NCBI GenBank assembly: GCA_002305015.1
Contig: DBPW01000002.1
Span: 1 to 64,000, forward strand
Length of the DNA stretch: 64,000 nt
DNA from: Bacteroidales bacterium UBA1410
Lineage (GTDB): Bacteria > Bacteroidota > Bacteroidia > Bacteroidales > Dysgonomonadaceae
Direction: 5' to 3'
Below, piece by piece: positions 51,218 through 61,085 of the stretch (its first letter is position 1; the number at the start of each line of letters is the position of its first letter). The position numbers and the translations under genes were made by a program. The notes beneath the pieces are model-generated. The model saw only the letters and a list, made by a program, of their open reading frames with translations. It was not told the origin of the DNA and did not search any database.

Positions 51218-52540
51218 TTATTTATATTTTACCCATTTTATTATTTCTTTTACCGTGGGTTTTTTCCCATACATCAATATTCCTACACGATAAATTTTGG
51301 CAGAAAAAATCGAAATAACGACAAAAGAACCGTATAAAATGATCACTGAAAGAATTTTTTCCCAAGCCGGAATCCCAAAAGGAATGCGCACCATCATCAC
51401 CACAGGTGAAGTAAAAGGGATAAATGAACACCAGAAAGCTAATGGACCGTCAGGATTTTCTATGCTGTAAAAACCGGCATAAAAAGCAAATAAGAGAATA
51501 ATCGTTATAGGCATCATAAATTGTTGAGTATCTTGTTCATTGTCGACCGAAGCCCCGATCATAGCAAAGATAGATGCATACAACACATATCCACCAATAA
51601 AGAAAACGATGAAATATAAGATGATTTCCAACCAATTTATCGTTTGAAACATGGCAACAATTTCCGACATATTTACCGGCTGCATTGAGTTGTTCATCAG
51701 TTGAGAAGAGGTAGCTGCATCGTTAGAAAAAACCGGCAAAATGCCTAAAACCATGGTCAGACTACCTAGCAGCAATGCCCAAATGAAGAGTTGTGTTAAT
51801 CCCACTAACCCGATTCCGACGATTTTTCCGATTAGCAAATTTACCGGTTTAACGGAAGATACCAGTACTTCTACAATTCGACTCCGCTTTTCTTCCAGTA
51901 CAGCTTGCATCACCATTCCCCCGTAACTCATAAGAAAAATGTATATCAACAGGGTGAAAGCGATACCAACAATAGAGGAAAGCATTGAAGAAGAGGCAAA
52001 GGTTTCTCCCTCTTTGTTCAAACGCAACGTCGAAACAGTCACATTAGCACCCGATTCAATGATGTGGCGAACTTTTACGATGGTTTGAGCATCCACATTG
52101 CCGGAAGCAGATAATTCGTCGAGCTTTTGTCGCGTCACTTTTTCCGAAAGTACTTTTTCGATGTTTTTCAATAAACTCATCGGAACTTGTTTTTCGGAGA
52201 TCAAGAATACATTCTGCGGTTTTTTACTCAAATCGTCCGTTATTTGAAGAATGGCAAAAAAATCTTTTCCAAGCCGAGGAGTATAATTAGCTGATTCGTC
52301 TGCTTTACCGACGATTTCAAATCGGTAGTCATCCGTGGATTTAAATTCAGGAGCATAAATTCCTGTATGATCAATCACGACAATTTTTTTGATTTCGGAA
52401 TCTTTTATTGTCGATAACCAAAGAGGAACAAAAGCCAATGCTAAAAAAAGGACCGGCATGAATATCGTGAAAAGGATAAACGTTTTTTTTGTGACGCGAG
52501 AACTATATTCGCGTTGTATGATTAATCCGAGCGTATTCAT
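51218..52540 (-). CDS. ABC-2 type export permease (NatB-like)
   Basis: A 440-residue membrane protein of the NatB/YhaP-like ABC-2 family. One N-terminal helix (about 20-45), a large extracytoplasmic domain (about 50-190), then five or so helices (195-430). VMQAVLEEKRSRIVEVLVSSVKPVNLLIGKI is the family hallmark. Together with the overlapping ATPase it exports an unknown substrate (sodium, a drug or a peptide). Confidence 0.9.
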   Translation of the reverse strand: MNTLGLIIQREYSSRVTKKTFILFTIFMPVLFLALAFVPLWLSTIKDSEIKKIVVIDHTGIYAPEFKSTDDYRFEIVGKADESANYTPRLGKDFFAILQITDDLSKKPQNVFLISEKQVPMSLLKNIEKVLSEKVTRQKLDELSASGNVDAQTIVKVRHIIESGANVTVSTLRLNKEGETFASSSMLSSIVGIAFTLLIYIFLMSYGGMVMQAVLEEKRSRIVEVLVSSVKPVNLLIGKIVGIGLVGLTQLFIWALLLGSLTMVLGILPVFSNDAATSSQLMNNSMQPVNMSEIVAMFQTINWLEIILYFIVFFIGGYVLYASIFAMIGASVDNEQDTQQFMMPITIILLFAFYAGFYSIENPDGPLAFWCSFIPFTSPVVMMVRIPFGIPAWEKILSVIILYGSFVVISIFSAKIYRVGILMYGKKPTVKEIIKWVKYK

Positions 52541-53463
52541 AAGTCGTTGTCTTTTATGGACTGAGATGTAACCGCACTCACGAAAACCTCGCGCATGGTA
52601 GGAAGTTCTTCTTCGAAAGAAATTACCGGATAGGTATTCAAGATCAGTTTGATAAGTTCCGTATTTTCCATCTCGACCTTTTTTTGAATTCTCACATCGA
52701 TATATTCGTGTTTTTTTTCTTTGGATAGTACAGTAAATGATTCATTCTCCATTTCAAAATCATCAGAAAATAATCTGAAGCGAAGAACATGTTGCCTGTA
52801 GGCGTTTCTGATTTCAAAAACATTTCCATGCAACACCACTTTCGATTGATTGATCAAAGCAATGTTATCACATAATTCTTCCACCGATTCCATATCGTGA
52901 GTAGAGAGAAGAACAGTTTTTCCTTCATTTTTGAGCCGAAGTATCTCGTTTTTGATGATATCGGCATTTAAGGGATCGAAACCGCTAAAGGGTTCATCTA
53001 AAATTATCAAGTCGGGATTGTGGATAACGGTAGCAATAAATTGCACTTTTTGCTGCATCCCCTTCGACAATTCTTCAACTTTACGGTTATACCAATTCGT
53101 GATGTTGAACTGACGGAACCATTTTGTCAGTTCAGTTTGTGCATTTTTTCTCGACATCCCCCTAAGTTGAGCAAGATACATCACCTGATCGCCCACTTTC
53201 ATTTTTTTATACAGGCCTCTTTCTTCGGGTAAATAGCCGATACGATACACATCTTGCCCGGAAAACGGACGGCCGTTAACGAGGATTACACCACTGTCAG
53301 GCGCAATGATGCGGGTAATGATGCGGATGAGCGTGCTTTTCCCTGCGCCGTTTGGACCAAGAAGGCCAAAGACAGAACCTTGTGGCACAGCGATGCTCAC
53401 ACCATTTAATGCCAAATGTTCGGCATACTGTTTTACAATATCTTTCGTTTCGAGATAATACAT
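52537..53463 (-). CDS. ABC transporter ATP-binding protein (NatA-like)
   Basis: A 308-residue ABC ATPase with Walker A GPNGAGKST at 36-44, signature ELSKGMQQKVQF near 135-146 and Walker B LIILDEPFSGFDP. A C-terminal extension of about 80 residues is typical of NatA-like ATPases. Its stop overlaps the permease start by 4 bp. It lies 42 bp downstream of dnaG in the same direction. Confidence 0.92.
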   Translation of the reverse strand: MYYLETKDIVKQYAEHLALNGVSIAVPQGSVFGLLGPNGAGKSTLIRIITRIIAPDSGVILVNGRPFSGQDVYRIGYLPEERGLYKKMKVGDQVMYLAQLRGMSRKNAQTELTKWFRQFNITNWYNRKVEELSKGMQQKVQFIATVIHNPDLIILDEPFSGFDPLNADIIKNEILRLKNEGKTVLLSTHDMESVEELCDNIALINQSKVVLHGNVFEIRNAYRQHVLRFRLFSDDFEMENESFTVLSKEKKHEYIDVRIQKKVEMENTELIKLILNTYPVISFEEELPTMREVFVSAVTSQSIKDNDL

Positions 53464-53505
53464 GTAAATAGGAGTAAGAAACCTTAGCTAATGAGAAATC
53501 CGGGT

Positions 53506-55512
53506 TTAATATTTCAATACAATGCGTTCCCCCAATATTTTAGCCAATTCTTTTTTGATATTTTGTAATTGCTGTAATTCCTGAAGAAGGATTATCATTT
53601 CGTCGGCATCCGCTTGTTGGATAGCTTTTTTTACATTCTCAATCTTTTGCATAACATAGGCATTTTTCAGTTCGGTAGTAGCTCGCGGCACCAATGCTTC
53701 AAGCAAATTTTCTTCAATGAGACGAGAATCTTTATTGTTGATATCTTCGCCCAAAAATTTAGCATGAATCTTACTAAGATGATATTTATCGGTCATCAAC
53801 TCTGAGGCTAGTTTACCGATTTTTGGGTCATGATGATAAAGAAAATACTTGTCGGGCGCAAAATCCTTTTCTGTCGATTTTTCTACAGCTTCTTCAAATA
53901 TTTGCTGATATATAGGATGGGTAAATTGGATATGATCACGTTCAAGATCATATTTTATAAAATGGATGACCGAAGGACCTTCTTCAACAAGAACATCAAT
54001 TTCGACCACATTTTTGCCTTCCCGCCGTTTTTCTTTTTTAAAACGTCTATAAATCGGGTTCATGCCATAACGAATAACATATCGGATGATTTGTCGTTCA
54101 TACTTCTCATAGGGATCTTCCGGAAAAAAAGAGCGAGACGCATCATCATGATCAACAGGTAAATCTTCTTTCTTGTCAGAAGAGCGTTCCTTTTGTTTTT
54201 CAATATTTTTTAATCGGATTTTGTTGACTTCTCTAATCAGTATTTTTTCGTCAACATTCATCAAGCCGGCACAATCATGAATATAAACGGAACGAGTAAT
54301 ATTGTTGTGGATCACCGAAATACTTTGTACAAGATCGGTAATCAATCCGGCGCGTTTTATGGGATCGTTGGCTGCTTCTTTTAGTAGAAGTTGGGTCTTG
54401 AAACGAATAAAATCGACTTCATGTTCGTTGATATAACGGCTAAAACTTTCCGCATTTTGTTTGCGCGCAAACGAATCGGGATCTTCACCATCGGGCAGCA
54501 ATACCACTTTCACATTCATGCCTTCTTCAAGCAGCAAATCGATTCCGCGCAACGCAGCCTTAATCCCTGCCGTATCGCCATCATACAAAACCGTAATATT
54601 ATTGGAGAAACGGCGAATCAAACGTATCTGTCCGTGCGTAAGCGCTGTTCCCGACGATGCAACTACGTTCTCTATCCCCGCCTGATGCATGGAAATTACA
54701 TCGGTATAGCCTTCCACCAAATAACAACGATCTTGTTTGACTATGGCATTTTTGGCAAAATAGATTCCGTAAAGCTCATTGCTCTTGGAGTAAATTTCGC
54801 TTTCGGGTGAATTGATGTATTTCCCTGTGTTTTCTGCCTTTTTAAGAATGCGGCCACCAAAAGCCACCACTTTTCCCGAAAGGGTATGAACAGGGAAAAT
54901 GACTCTTCCTCGGAAACGGTCAGTGAGCGGGAGCATACTCTCTTCCCCTACTGCAAGCCCTGACTTTAATAAATATTCGCGCTGATAACCGGCCTTCAGT
55001 GCCCCGGAAGAAAAAGCATCGCGTTGTTCGGGGCTATATCCGAGTTGAAATTTTTTAATGATATCGTCCCGGAAACCGCGTTCACGAAAATAACTCATTC
55101 CGACAGCTCTTCCTTCAGGATGTTCATGAAGTGTTTTCACGAAGAAATCGCGGGCATATTCGTTCAAGATAAACAGGCTTTCGCGGATGCTCTGTGCTTG
55201 CTTTTCTTCGTCGGTCAGTTCCTTTTCTTCTACTTCAATGTGGTATTTTTTTGCCAGATATTTCAATGCTTCATAATAGGAGAGTTGCTCGTGTTTCATG
55301 ATAAAATGCACCGGAGCACCTCCTTCTCCGCATACAAAGCACTTGCAAATGTTTTTGGCAGGAGAAACGTAAAATGACGGCGAATGATCATCATGAAAGG
55401 GACACAAGCCAACATAATTCGATCCCCTTTTGCGAAGTGTAATGAAATCGGCTACCACATCTACAATACGTGCAGCATCCTGAATACGTTCTATAGTAAC
55501 TTGATCAATCAT
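53506..55512 (-). CDS. dnaG: DNA primase
   Basis: A 668-residue primase that makes RNA primers for replication. The CHC2 zinc finger uses Cys37, His40, Cys58 and Cys61; the TOPRIM catalytic domain includes YLVEGYTDVISMHQAG and VLYDGDTAGIKAA; the C-terminal helicase-binding region (from about 420) is long and rich in charged residues. The start at 55512 (MIDQVTIERI) matches family N-termini; the frame is open four codons further to 55524. It is followed by the NatA/NatB-like genes rather than rpoD. Confidence 0.96.
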   Translation of the reverse strand: MIDQVTIERIQDAARIVDVVADFITLRKRGSNYVGLCPFHDDHSPSFYVSPAKNICKCFVCGEGGAPVHFIMKHEQLSYYEALKYLAKKYHIEVEEKELTDEEKQAQSIRESLFILNEYARDFFVKTLHEHPEGRAVGMSYFRERGFRDDIIKKFQLGYSPEQRDAFSSGALKAGYQREYLLKSGLAVGEESMLPLTDRFRGRVIFPVHTLSGKVVAFGGRILKKAENTGKYINSPESEIYSKSNELYGIYFAKNAIVKQDRCYLVEGYTDVISMHQAGIENVVASSGTALTHGQIRLIRRFSNNITVLYDGDTAGIKAALRGIDLLLEEGMNVKVVLLPDGEDPDSFARKQNAESFSRYINEHEVDFIRFKTQLLLKEAANDPIKRAGLITDLVQSISVIHNNITRSVYIHDCAGLMNVDEKILIREVNKIRLKNIEKQKERSSDKKEDLPVDHDDASRSFFPEDPYEKYERQIIRYVIRYGMNPIYRRFKKEKRREGKNVVEIDVLVEEGPSVIHFIKYDLERDHIQFTHPIYQQIFEEAVEKSTEKDFAPDKYFLYHHDPKIGKLASELMTDKYHLSKIHAKFLGEDINNKDSRLIEENLLEALVPRATTELKNAYVMQKIENVKKAIQQADADEMIILLQELQQLQNIKKELAKILGERIVLKY

Positions 55513-55573
55513 ATTTTGTAGCACGAAAATAGTGATTTAAATTGTTAATTTTACATTTTTGATGAAATAATAT

Positions 55574-55581
55574 TATCTTTG
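55574..55581 (+). promoter_or_regulatory. -7 element (TATCTTTG) of ilvE
   Basis: Plus-strand TAnnTTTG, 56 bp before ilvE. Confidence 0.6.
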
Positions 55582-55637
55582 TGGGTTTAGATAATTCAAA
55601 ATAAACAATTCAATATTCTCTTATAAATTTTTACAAC

Positions 55638-56657
55638 ATGGATACGATTGATTGGTCGAATTTATCGTTCGGCTATATGAAAACCGATTATAACGTACGA
55701 AGTTATTATCGTGACGGAAAATGGAGTGAGCCTCAACTGGAAACCTCCGAATATCTGAATCTGCATATGGCAGCCACGTGTTTGCATTACGGGCAGGAAG
55801 TATTTGAAGGGCAGAAGGCTTTTATGGGAAAAGACGGCAAAGTGCGTATCTTTCGCATGCGTGATAATGCATTGCGAATGCAATCGTCTGCACGCGGTAT
55901 TTTGATGGCAGAACCGCCGGTAGAATTATTTGAAGAGATGGTGGTAACGGCAGTCAAAAAAAATCGGCGGTTTGTTCCGCCTTACGAAAGCGGAGCTTCC
56001 CTTTATATTCGTCCGTTACTGATCGGAACCACTGCTCAAGTTGGAGTGAGACCTGCCAAAGAATACCTTCTTATTGTTTTTGTTACACCGGTCGGTCCTT
56101 ATTTCAAAGAAGGATTTAAACCTACACCCATGGTAATTTTGCGCGAATATGATCGTGCAGCACCTCTAGGAACAGGAAGGTATAAAGTGGGTGGAAATTA
56201 TGCTGCGGGTCTGCCGGCTGACGAAAAAGCCCACAGAATGGGATATTCTTCCGTATTGTATCTCGACGCTAAAGAAAAAAAGTATATCGATGAATGTGGT
56301 CCTGCAAATTTCTTCGGAATTAAAAATAACACGTATGTTACGCCGGAATCTACTTCCATTCTTCCATCCATAACCAATAAAAGTTTGATGCAACTGGCAA
56401 AAGATATGGGGATGAAGATTGAGCAACGTCGTGTTCCGGTGGAAGAGCTTTCTACATTTGAAGAAGCCGGTGCTTGCGGAACGGCCGCCGTAATTAGTCC
56501 TATTTCGCGTATTGATGATTTGGCTGAAAATAAAACGTATGTGTTCTGCACGGACGATAAACCGGGACCGGTTTGCGAGAAGTTATATCATAAACTGCGA
56601 GCCATTCAATATGGTGACGAGCCCGATCCTTACGGTTGGATAACCGTGTTGGATTAA
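55638..56657 (+). CDS. ilvE: branched-chain amino acid aminotransferase
   Basis: A 339-residue class IV PLP aminotransferase that interconverts leucine, isoleucine and valine with their 2-keto acids. YGQEVFEGQKAF near 54-65, the PLP lysine in TGRYKVGGNYAAG, and DECGPANFFGI with the later ACGTAAVISPI phosphate-binding stretch are conserved. Length fits the class of about 340-360 residues. Monocistronic, with promoter and terminator. Confidence 0.97.
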   Translation: MDTIDWSNLSFGYMKTDYNVRSYYRDGKWSEPQLETSEYLNLHMAATCLHYGQEVFEGQKAFMGKDGKVRIFRMRDNALRMQSSARGILMAEPPVELFEEMVVTAVKKNRRFVPPYESGASLYIRPLLIGTTAQVGVRPAKEYLLIVFVTPVGPYFKEGFKPTPMVILREYDRAAPLGTGRYKVGGNYAAGLPADEKAHRMGYSSVLYLDAKEKKYIDECGPANFFGIKNNTYVTPESTSILPSITNKSLMQLAKDMGMKIEQRRVPVEELSTFEEAGACGTAAVISPISRIDDLAENKTYVFCTDDKPGPVCEKLYHKLRAIQYGDEPDPYGWITVLD

Positions 56658-56665
56658 AATAAATC

Positions 56666-56699
56666 AAACCGGGTTTCTATGATGATTCCCGGTTTTTTT
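56666..56699. terminator. bidirectional terminator between ilvE and the CYTH gene
   Basis: aaaccggg (56666-56673) pairs with cccggttt (56688-56695) across a 14-nt loop, followed by a T-run on the plus strand. The CYTH gene stop is inside the tail. Confidence 0.85.
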
Positions 56700-57171
56700 A
56701 TTTTTTCCATTTACAATAAGGATATTTAGATAAATACGCGTTATAATATCGGATATCGTTTGTAACTTCTTCTCCCAGCCATTCCGGCTTTTCAAACGGC
56801 TGATTCTCACTCTCTAACTCAATTTCGGCAATGGTGAGTCCCTCATTTTCCCCATGAAATTCATCTACCTCAAATGTACTTTTTCCCACTTTTACCACAT
56901 AACGTGTTTTTTCGATAACCGATTTTCCGCAAAACTTCAGCATATCTTCCGCTTCTTTTAAAGGGATCTCATATTCCCATTCATAGCGGGAAAACTCACT
57001 GCCATTAACTGTGCTTTTGATGGTCAGATATGCCTTTTCATCGGATATACGAACCCTTACAACCAGTGGCGAATCCGTAGAAAGATATCCCTGCATGATA
57101 CGATGAAAAGCAGATGACTTTGATTTATAGTCGCCCTTCACCAAGAATTTCCGTTCTATCTCATACTTCAT
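56698..57171 (-). CDS. CYTH domain protein (inorganic triphosphatase-like)
   Basis: A 157-residue CYTH-fold protein starting MKYEIERKFLV; the ExExK metal/phosphate-binding motif is EIERK (4-8). Basic and acidic residues along the beta-barrel (RVRISDEKAYLTIKS, RYEWEYEIP, EVDEFHGENEGL) line the tunnel that binds triphosphate. Bacterial members hydrolyse inorganic tripolyphosphate or nucleoside triphosphates; which is unknown. Start 57171 is preferred over 57192 because the -7 element at 57190-57197 overlaps the longer start. Confidence 0.92.
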   Translation of the reverse strand: MKYEIERKFLVKGDYKSKSSAFHRIMQGYLSTDSPLVVRVRISDEKAYLTIKSTVNGSEFSRYEWEYEIPLKEAEDMLKFCGKSVIEKTRYVVKVGKSTFEVDEFHGENEGLTIAEIELESENQPFEKPEWLGEEVTNDIRYYNAYLSKYPYCKWKK

Positions 57172-57189
57172 AAAGATGAATTTTGTGGC

Positions 57190-57197
57190 CAAATGTA
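57190..57197 (-). promoter_or_regulatory. -7 element (TACATTTG) of the CYTH gene
   Basis: Minus-strand TAnnTTTG, 19 bp before the start at 57171. Confidence 0.5.
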
Positions 57198-57253
57198 TGA
57201 AAAATAATCGAAGGAATAGTCGAAAGGTTCCATTAAAAAATGATGAATGTTAA

Positions 57254-57397
57254 ATATCAAATCGTGTAGTATTTAAAGCTAAGTTCAACTTAGAAGCGCA
57301 AAGCGATACGGAGATAAAGGGAGATGTAATCGAAAATCCGGTCATTAAAAATGTCCGCATCAATGGCAAAAAAATCGATTTGTTTGCTACCGATTAA
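57254..57397 (+). pseudogene. possible C-terminal gene remnant
   Basis: A 47-codon open stretch with no start codon, ending ENPVIKNVRINGKKIDLFATD before a TAA. The composition looks protein-like (no low complexity), and the piece is bounded upstream by a stop in the same frame. It resembles the end of an exported protein but I do not recognise it. It could be chance. Confidence 0.25.
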
Positions 57398-57434
57398 ACC
57401 GGAATTATTCCCACAATAAATATTCCTTGTCGGA

Positions 57435-59816
57435 TTAATTGAACATATCATCGATTCCTTCGGTTGTCACTTCCTCGTATTCCGAAGGGTAATTTTGCGT
57501 TCCGGAGCACGGATTCTTATATTGGGGCGGAACCTCAAAAACACCGTTGTCGCTCATATTCAGCGAGGGATCGGCGTATATTTTTTGGTAGAATAGTCCG
57601 TGGATGGGCAACGCCATACTTGCCCCTTGGCCATATGCCATGCGGTCGAAATGAATGGAACGGTCTTCTCCGCCCACCCAGCATCCGGCAACAATCGAAG
57701 GAGTAAACGACATGAACCAACCGTCGGAATGGTTTTGTGTGGTTCCTGTTTTGCCTCCCATTTCTCCTTTCAGGTTATAAATCCTTCGTAATCGACTGCC
57801 CGTTCCTCCGTCAATTACCGCTTTCAGCATATCGAGCATTTTGTATGACGTACTTTCGCTGAATATTTCGTGCATTTGAGGAATAAACGTTGCAATTAGG
57901 TTGCCGTAAGAATCTTCTATATGGGTTACCATCAGGGGTTCCACACGAATACCCTTGTTTACAAATGAAGAATATCCACTCACCATTTCCGAAACAGAAG
58001 CATCGCAAATACCCAGTGCGAGTGAAACCACCGGGTCTATCGGACTTTTAAGCCCGAAGGATTTCAGCAATCGGGCAAAGGCATACGGCGAAAACATTTT
58101 CATTAAATATGCCGTTACCCAGTTACTCGAATTTTGTAACCCCCATTTGATGGTCACCAGTTCGCCAACAGCACGAGCACCCGGGTTTTGCGGGGTCCAT
58201 TCCCGTCCGTTTTCATCCGTCAGCGTTTGAGGAACGTGCAGCATTTGGTCGCAGGGCGTCATCCCTTCTTCCATAGCCAGGGTATAAAGGAAAGGCTTGA
58301 TGGTTGAACCTATCTGCCTTTTCCCTGTACTGACCATATCGTATTTGAAGAATTTGAAGTCGGGTCCCCCTACATATGCCTTTACATGTCCTGTATAAGG
58401 ATCCATTGCCATGAATCCCGAACGAAGAAATGATTTATGATATCGGATGGAATCCCAAGGCGTCATAACCGTATCGATTTCTCCTTTTTCCCAAGAGAAA
58501 ACTTTCATTTCTACTTCTTCGTTTTTGAAATACCTCAAAATCTCTTCTTCGCTATAACCGGCTTTTTTCATACCCCTGTATCGATCGGTCTGACGCATGG
58601 CATTTGCCATCAGATCTTCCACTTTGTTGCTGACATCGGAAGAGAACGGTGCATATTTTTTCCCTGCTTTTTCTTTATCAAAAAGAGGTTGTAAATAACC
58701 TCCGAGATATTCTTTGACGGATTCTTCGGCATATTTTTGCATACGTGAATCGATAGTCGAATATATTTTCAACCCATCGGTATAAATATTGTAATCCGAG
58801 CCGTCGGTTTTTTTGTTTTTATGGCACCATCCATATAGAGGATTGGTTTCCCATGCAATGGAATCTTCAATAAATTGTTGCCGTTGCCATGTTGCGGGAT
58901 AATCTCTTTTATCGGGCTTATTTGCCATCATAATCATGCCCAGGTATTGACGAAAATAGGGAGCCGGAACATCCACATGACTCAGTCTGTTAAAGTCAAC
59001 GTTTAGAGGCGTTTGTTTGAGTGAATCGGCCTCCTGTCGGCTCAGGTATCCGGCTTTTCGCATTTGCTCGATTACCACATTGCGTCGTTGGAGAGTAAGT
59101 TCCGGTCGGCGTATAGGATTATAGAGTGACGAATTTTTCAACATGCCTATCAACATGGCCGATTCCTGAATATTCAATTCGGCCGGTTTTTTGTTGAAAT
59201 AGGTTCGTGCAGCCGATTCTATACCTACGGCGTTGTAGTTGAAATCGTATTTATTGAGATATAAATTGATAATTTCATCCTTGCTGTAATAACGCTCCAA
59301 TTTGACGGCGATCACCCATTCGATGGGTTTTTGCATCATTCGCTGTAATTTGTTTCCGGCCTTGGGGGAGTAAAGCAATTTTGCCAATTGTTGGGTAATG
59401 GTACTTCCTCCTCCGCTATCTTCCTGTTGGAGGAGAAGGGTTTTCACGATGGCACGTCCCAAACCGATAACATCAATTCCCGAATGTTTATAAAAACGAA
59501 TATCTTCTGTGGCTATCAATGCATCGATAAGGTGAGGTGAAAGATCGGAATATTTCACAAAAATGCGATTTTCTTTGTTTTGTGAAAAAGTAAAAAGGAG
59601 CTGTCCATCGGTTGAGACAACCTGAGAAGCATATTTATCGATCGGATTCTCCAATTCTTCAATATTGGGAATATATCCGATAGCTCCTACGGAAATCAAG
59701 CCGAAGATGAGGATGCCCAAAATGAGTAGGAATCCGTAAATTTCCCACATCCATTTTATCACGTTCTGTTTTGATTCGGATGAATTATTTTGTTTGCTTT
59801 TTTTTCTTTTGCCCAT
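57435..59816 (-). CDS. class A penicillin-binding protein (PBP1A-like)
   Basis: A 793-residue bifunctional peptidoglycan synthase. One membrane helix (about 24-48) is followed by a GT51 glycosyltransferase domain with catalytic Glu104 (ATEDIRFYKHSG) and GGSTITQQLAK, then a transpeptidase domain with Ser504 in STIK, SSN at 563-565 and KTGT in GGKTGTTQN. There is an insertion between the two domains (about 290-460). It polymerises and cross-links glycan strands on the outer face of the inner membrane. Its -7 element is at 59862-59869. It uses the meso-DAP made by the dapL/dapF route in this window. Confidence 0.95.
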   Translation of the reverse strand: MGKRKKSKQNNSSESKQNVIKWMWEIYGFLLILGILIFGLISVGAIGYIPNIEELENPIDKYASQVVSTDGQLLFTFSQNKENRIFVKYSDLSPHLIDALIATEDIRFYKHSGIDVIGLGRAIVKTLLLQQEDSGGGSTITQQLAKLLYSPKAGNKLQRMMQKPIEWVIAVKLERYYSKDEIINLYLNKYDFNYNAVGIESAARTYFNKKPAELNIQESAMLIGMLKNSSLYNPIRRPELTLQRRNVVIEQMRKAGYLSRQEADSLKQTPLNVDFNRLSHVDVPAPYFRQYLGMIMMANKPDKRDYPATWQRQQFIEDSIAWETNPLYGWCHKNKKTDGSDYNIYTDGLKIYSTIDSRMQKYAEESVKEYLGGYLQPLFDKEKAGKKYAPFSSDVSNKVEDLMANAMRQTDRYRGMKKAGYSEEEILRYFKNEEVEMKVFSWEKGEIDTVMTPWDSIRYHKSFLRSGFMAMDPYTGHVKAYVGGPDFKFFKYDMVSTGKRQIGSTIKPFLYTLAMEEGMTPCDQMLHVPQTLTDENGREWTPQNPGARAVGELVTIKWGLQNSSNWVTAYLMKMFSPYAFARLLKSFGLKSPIDPVVSLALGICDASVSEMVSGYSSFVNKGIRVEPLMVTHIEDSYGNLIATFIPQMHEIFSESTSYKMLDMLKAVIDGGTGSRLRRIYNLKGEMGGKTGTTQNHSDGWFMSFTPSIVAGCWVGGEDRSIHFDRMAYGQGASMALPIHGLFYQKIYADPSLNMSDNGVFEVPPQYKNPCSGTQNYPSEYEEVTTEGIDDMFN

Positions 59817-59861
59817 ATATTTTTATAGCAAAGAGTACGATTAACTCTCGGAATTTCACTG

Positions 59862-59869
59862 CAAAGATA
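59862..59869 (-). promoter_or_regulatory. -7 element (TATCTTTG) of the PBP1A gene
   Basis: Minus-strand TAnnTTTG, 46 bp before the start codon. Confidence 0.55.
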
Positions 59870-59895
59870 CACCATAATTTTCAATTAACATACAA

Positions 59896-59932
59896 CAAAT
59901 AAAAATGAGGTGCCCAAAAAATGAGCACCTCA
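59896..59932 (-). terminator. intrinsic terminator after the ROK kinase gene
   Basis: tgaggtgc (59906-59913) pairs with gcacctca (59925-59932); on the minus strand it is followed by atttttatttg. It sits 43 bp past the kinase stop, just before the PBP1A promoter. Confidence 0.75.
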
Positions 59933-59974
59933 AAAAAGTGAACTATTTTGATTAAATCGATTTTTCGTGTCTTT

Positions 59975-60934
59975 CTATACTTCCCAACCTAAAGCGCTTG
60001 CACCCAGAACAGCAGCATCATCCTCTTTCAATCCCGAAAAAAGTATTTTCACTTTGTTTTTGAATATCTTTAAAAGGTTTTTTTCCATACTCTCTTTGGT
60101 GGGCTTGAGAATAAAGTCGCCGGCTTTTGCCAGACCTCCGAAAAGGATAATGGCTTCCGGACTTGAAAAAGCCACAAAATCGGCGAATGCTTCACCCAGT
60201 ATATTTCCTGTAAAATTAAAGATAGAGATGGCAACCTCATCACCTGTTACGGCAGCGTCGTATACGTCTTTGGAAGTAATGTCCTCAACCGGAATATTTC
60301 TTAAGAGGGTAGGGGTATCGGGATTTAGATCCAAGATTTCCCTTGCGGTTCGTGCTACACCTGTTGCCGATGTATATGCTTCGAGACACCCGTTTCTTCC
60401 ACAACCACACAACCGACCATTATTGCGGCGCATAATCACATGACCGAGCTCACCGGCGAAACCGTCATGACCATAAACCAACTGCCCGTTTACGACAATT
60501 CCGCTTCCGACGCCTGTTCCGAGCGTAATTTCAATGAAATCCTTCATGTCGCGTGCAGCCCCGTAGGTCATTTCTCCAATTGCAGCAGCATTGGCATCAT
60601 TGGTCAGGGCAACAGGTATGCCGATTCGTTCTTCCAGCATCTGTGCAAAAGGAATAACTCCTTTCCATGGAAGGTTGGGTGCAAATTCAATGCTGCCGGA
60701 AAAGTAATTGCCGTTAGGTGCTCCAACACCGATTCCTCTAATGGTATCTTTTGAGAAAGGATCCTTCAGTATGTCGTTAAGAGCCTGTGCGAGTTCGTCT
60801 AAATAATCGCCGACGTCTTCATGACGACCGGTTTTAATGGCTCCGCTTCTTAAAATCTGGCCTCTTTTATCTACAATTCCGAAGACGGTGTTGGTCCCGC
60901 CGATATCAATTCCTATTACATAAGGTTGATCCAT
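59975..60934 (-). CDS. ROK family kinase, probable glucokinase
   Basis: A 319-residue ROK sugar kinase. The phosphate-binding IGIDIGGTNT is near the N-terminus; the ROK zinc motif CGCGRNGCLE follows GHVIMRRNNGR; and the catalytic Asp lies in ALTNDANAAAIGE. Glucose is the most likely substrate, though fructose, mannose or N-acetylhexosamine are possible. The start is 60934 (MDQPYVIG); the open frame to 60964 adds an unlikely N-terminus and the -7 element lies at 60981. Confidence 0.92.
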   Translation of the reverse strand: MDQPYVIGIDIGGTNTVFGIVDKRGQILRSGAIKTGRHEDVGDYLDELAQALNDILKDPFSKDTIRGIGVGAPNGNYFSGSIEFAPNLPWKGVIPFAQMLEERIGIPVALTNDANAAAIGEMTYGAARDMKDFIEITLGTGVGSGIVVNGQLVYGHDGFAGELGHVIMRRNNGRLCGCGRNGCLEAYTSATGVARTAREILDLNPDTPTLLRNIPVEDITSKDVYDAAVTGDEVAISIFNFTGNILGEAFADFVAFSSPEAIILFGGLAKAGDFILKPTKESMEKNLLKIFKNKVKILFSGLKEDDAAVLGASALGWEV

Positions 60935-60980
60935 GATTTTTTTGTTTTTTAAAAAGTTAGTCAATGATGATTAGTTTTCG

Positions 60981-60988
60981 CAAATATA
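60981..60988 (-). promoter_or_regulatory. -7 element (TATATTTG) of the ROK kinase gene
   Basis: Minus-strand TAnnTTTG, 47 bp before the chosen start. Confidence 0.5.
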
Positions 60989-61045
60989 CAGGTTTTTTTA
61001 TCAATTTACTTTTTTATGCTTGAAAATTTTTTATTTTAAATTTAT

Positions 61046-61053
61046 TACCTTTG
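61046..61053 (+). promoter_or_regulatory. -7 element (TACCTTTG) of fabD
   Basis: Plus-strand TAnnTTTG, 32 bp before fabD. Confidence 0.6.
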
Positions 61054-61085
61054 CGGTTACAGAAACCAACATAAAATAGGTATTT

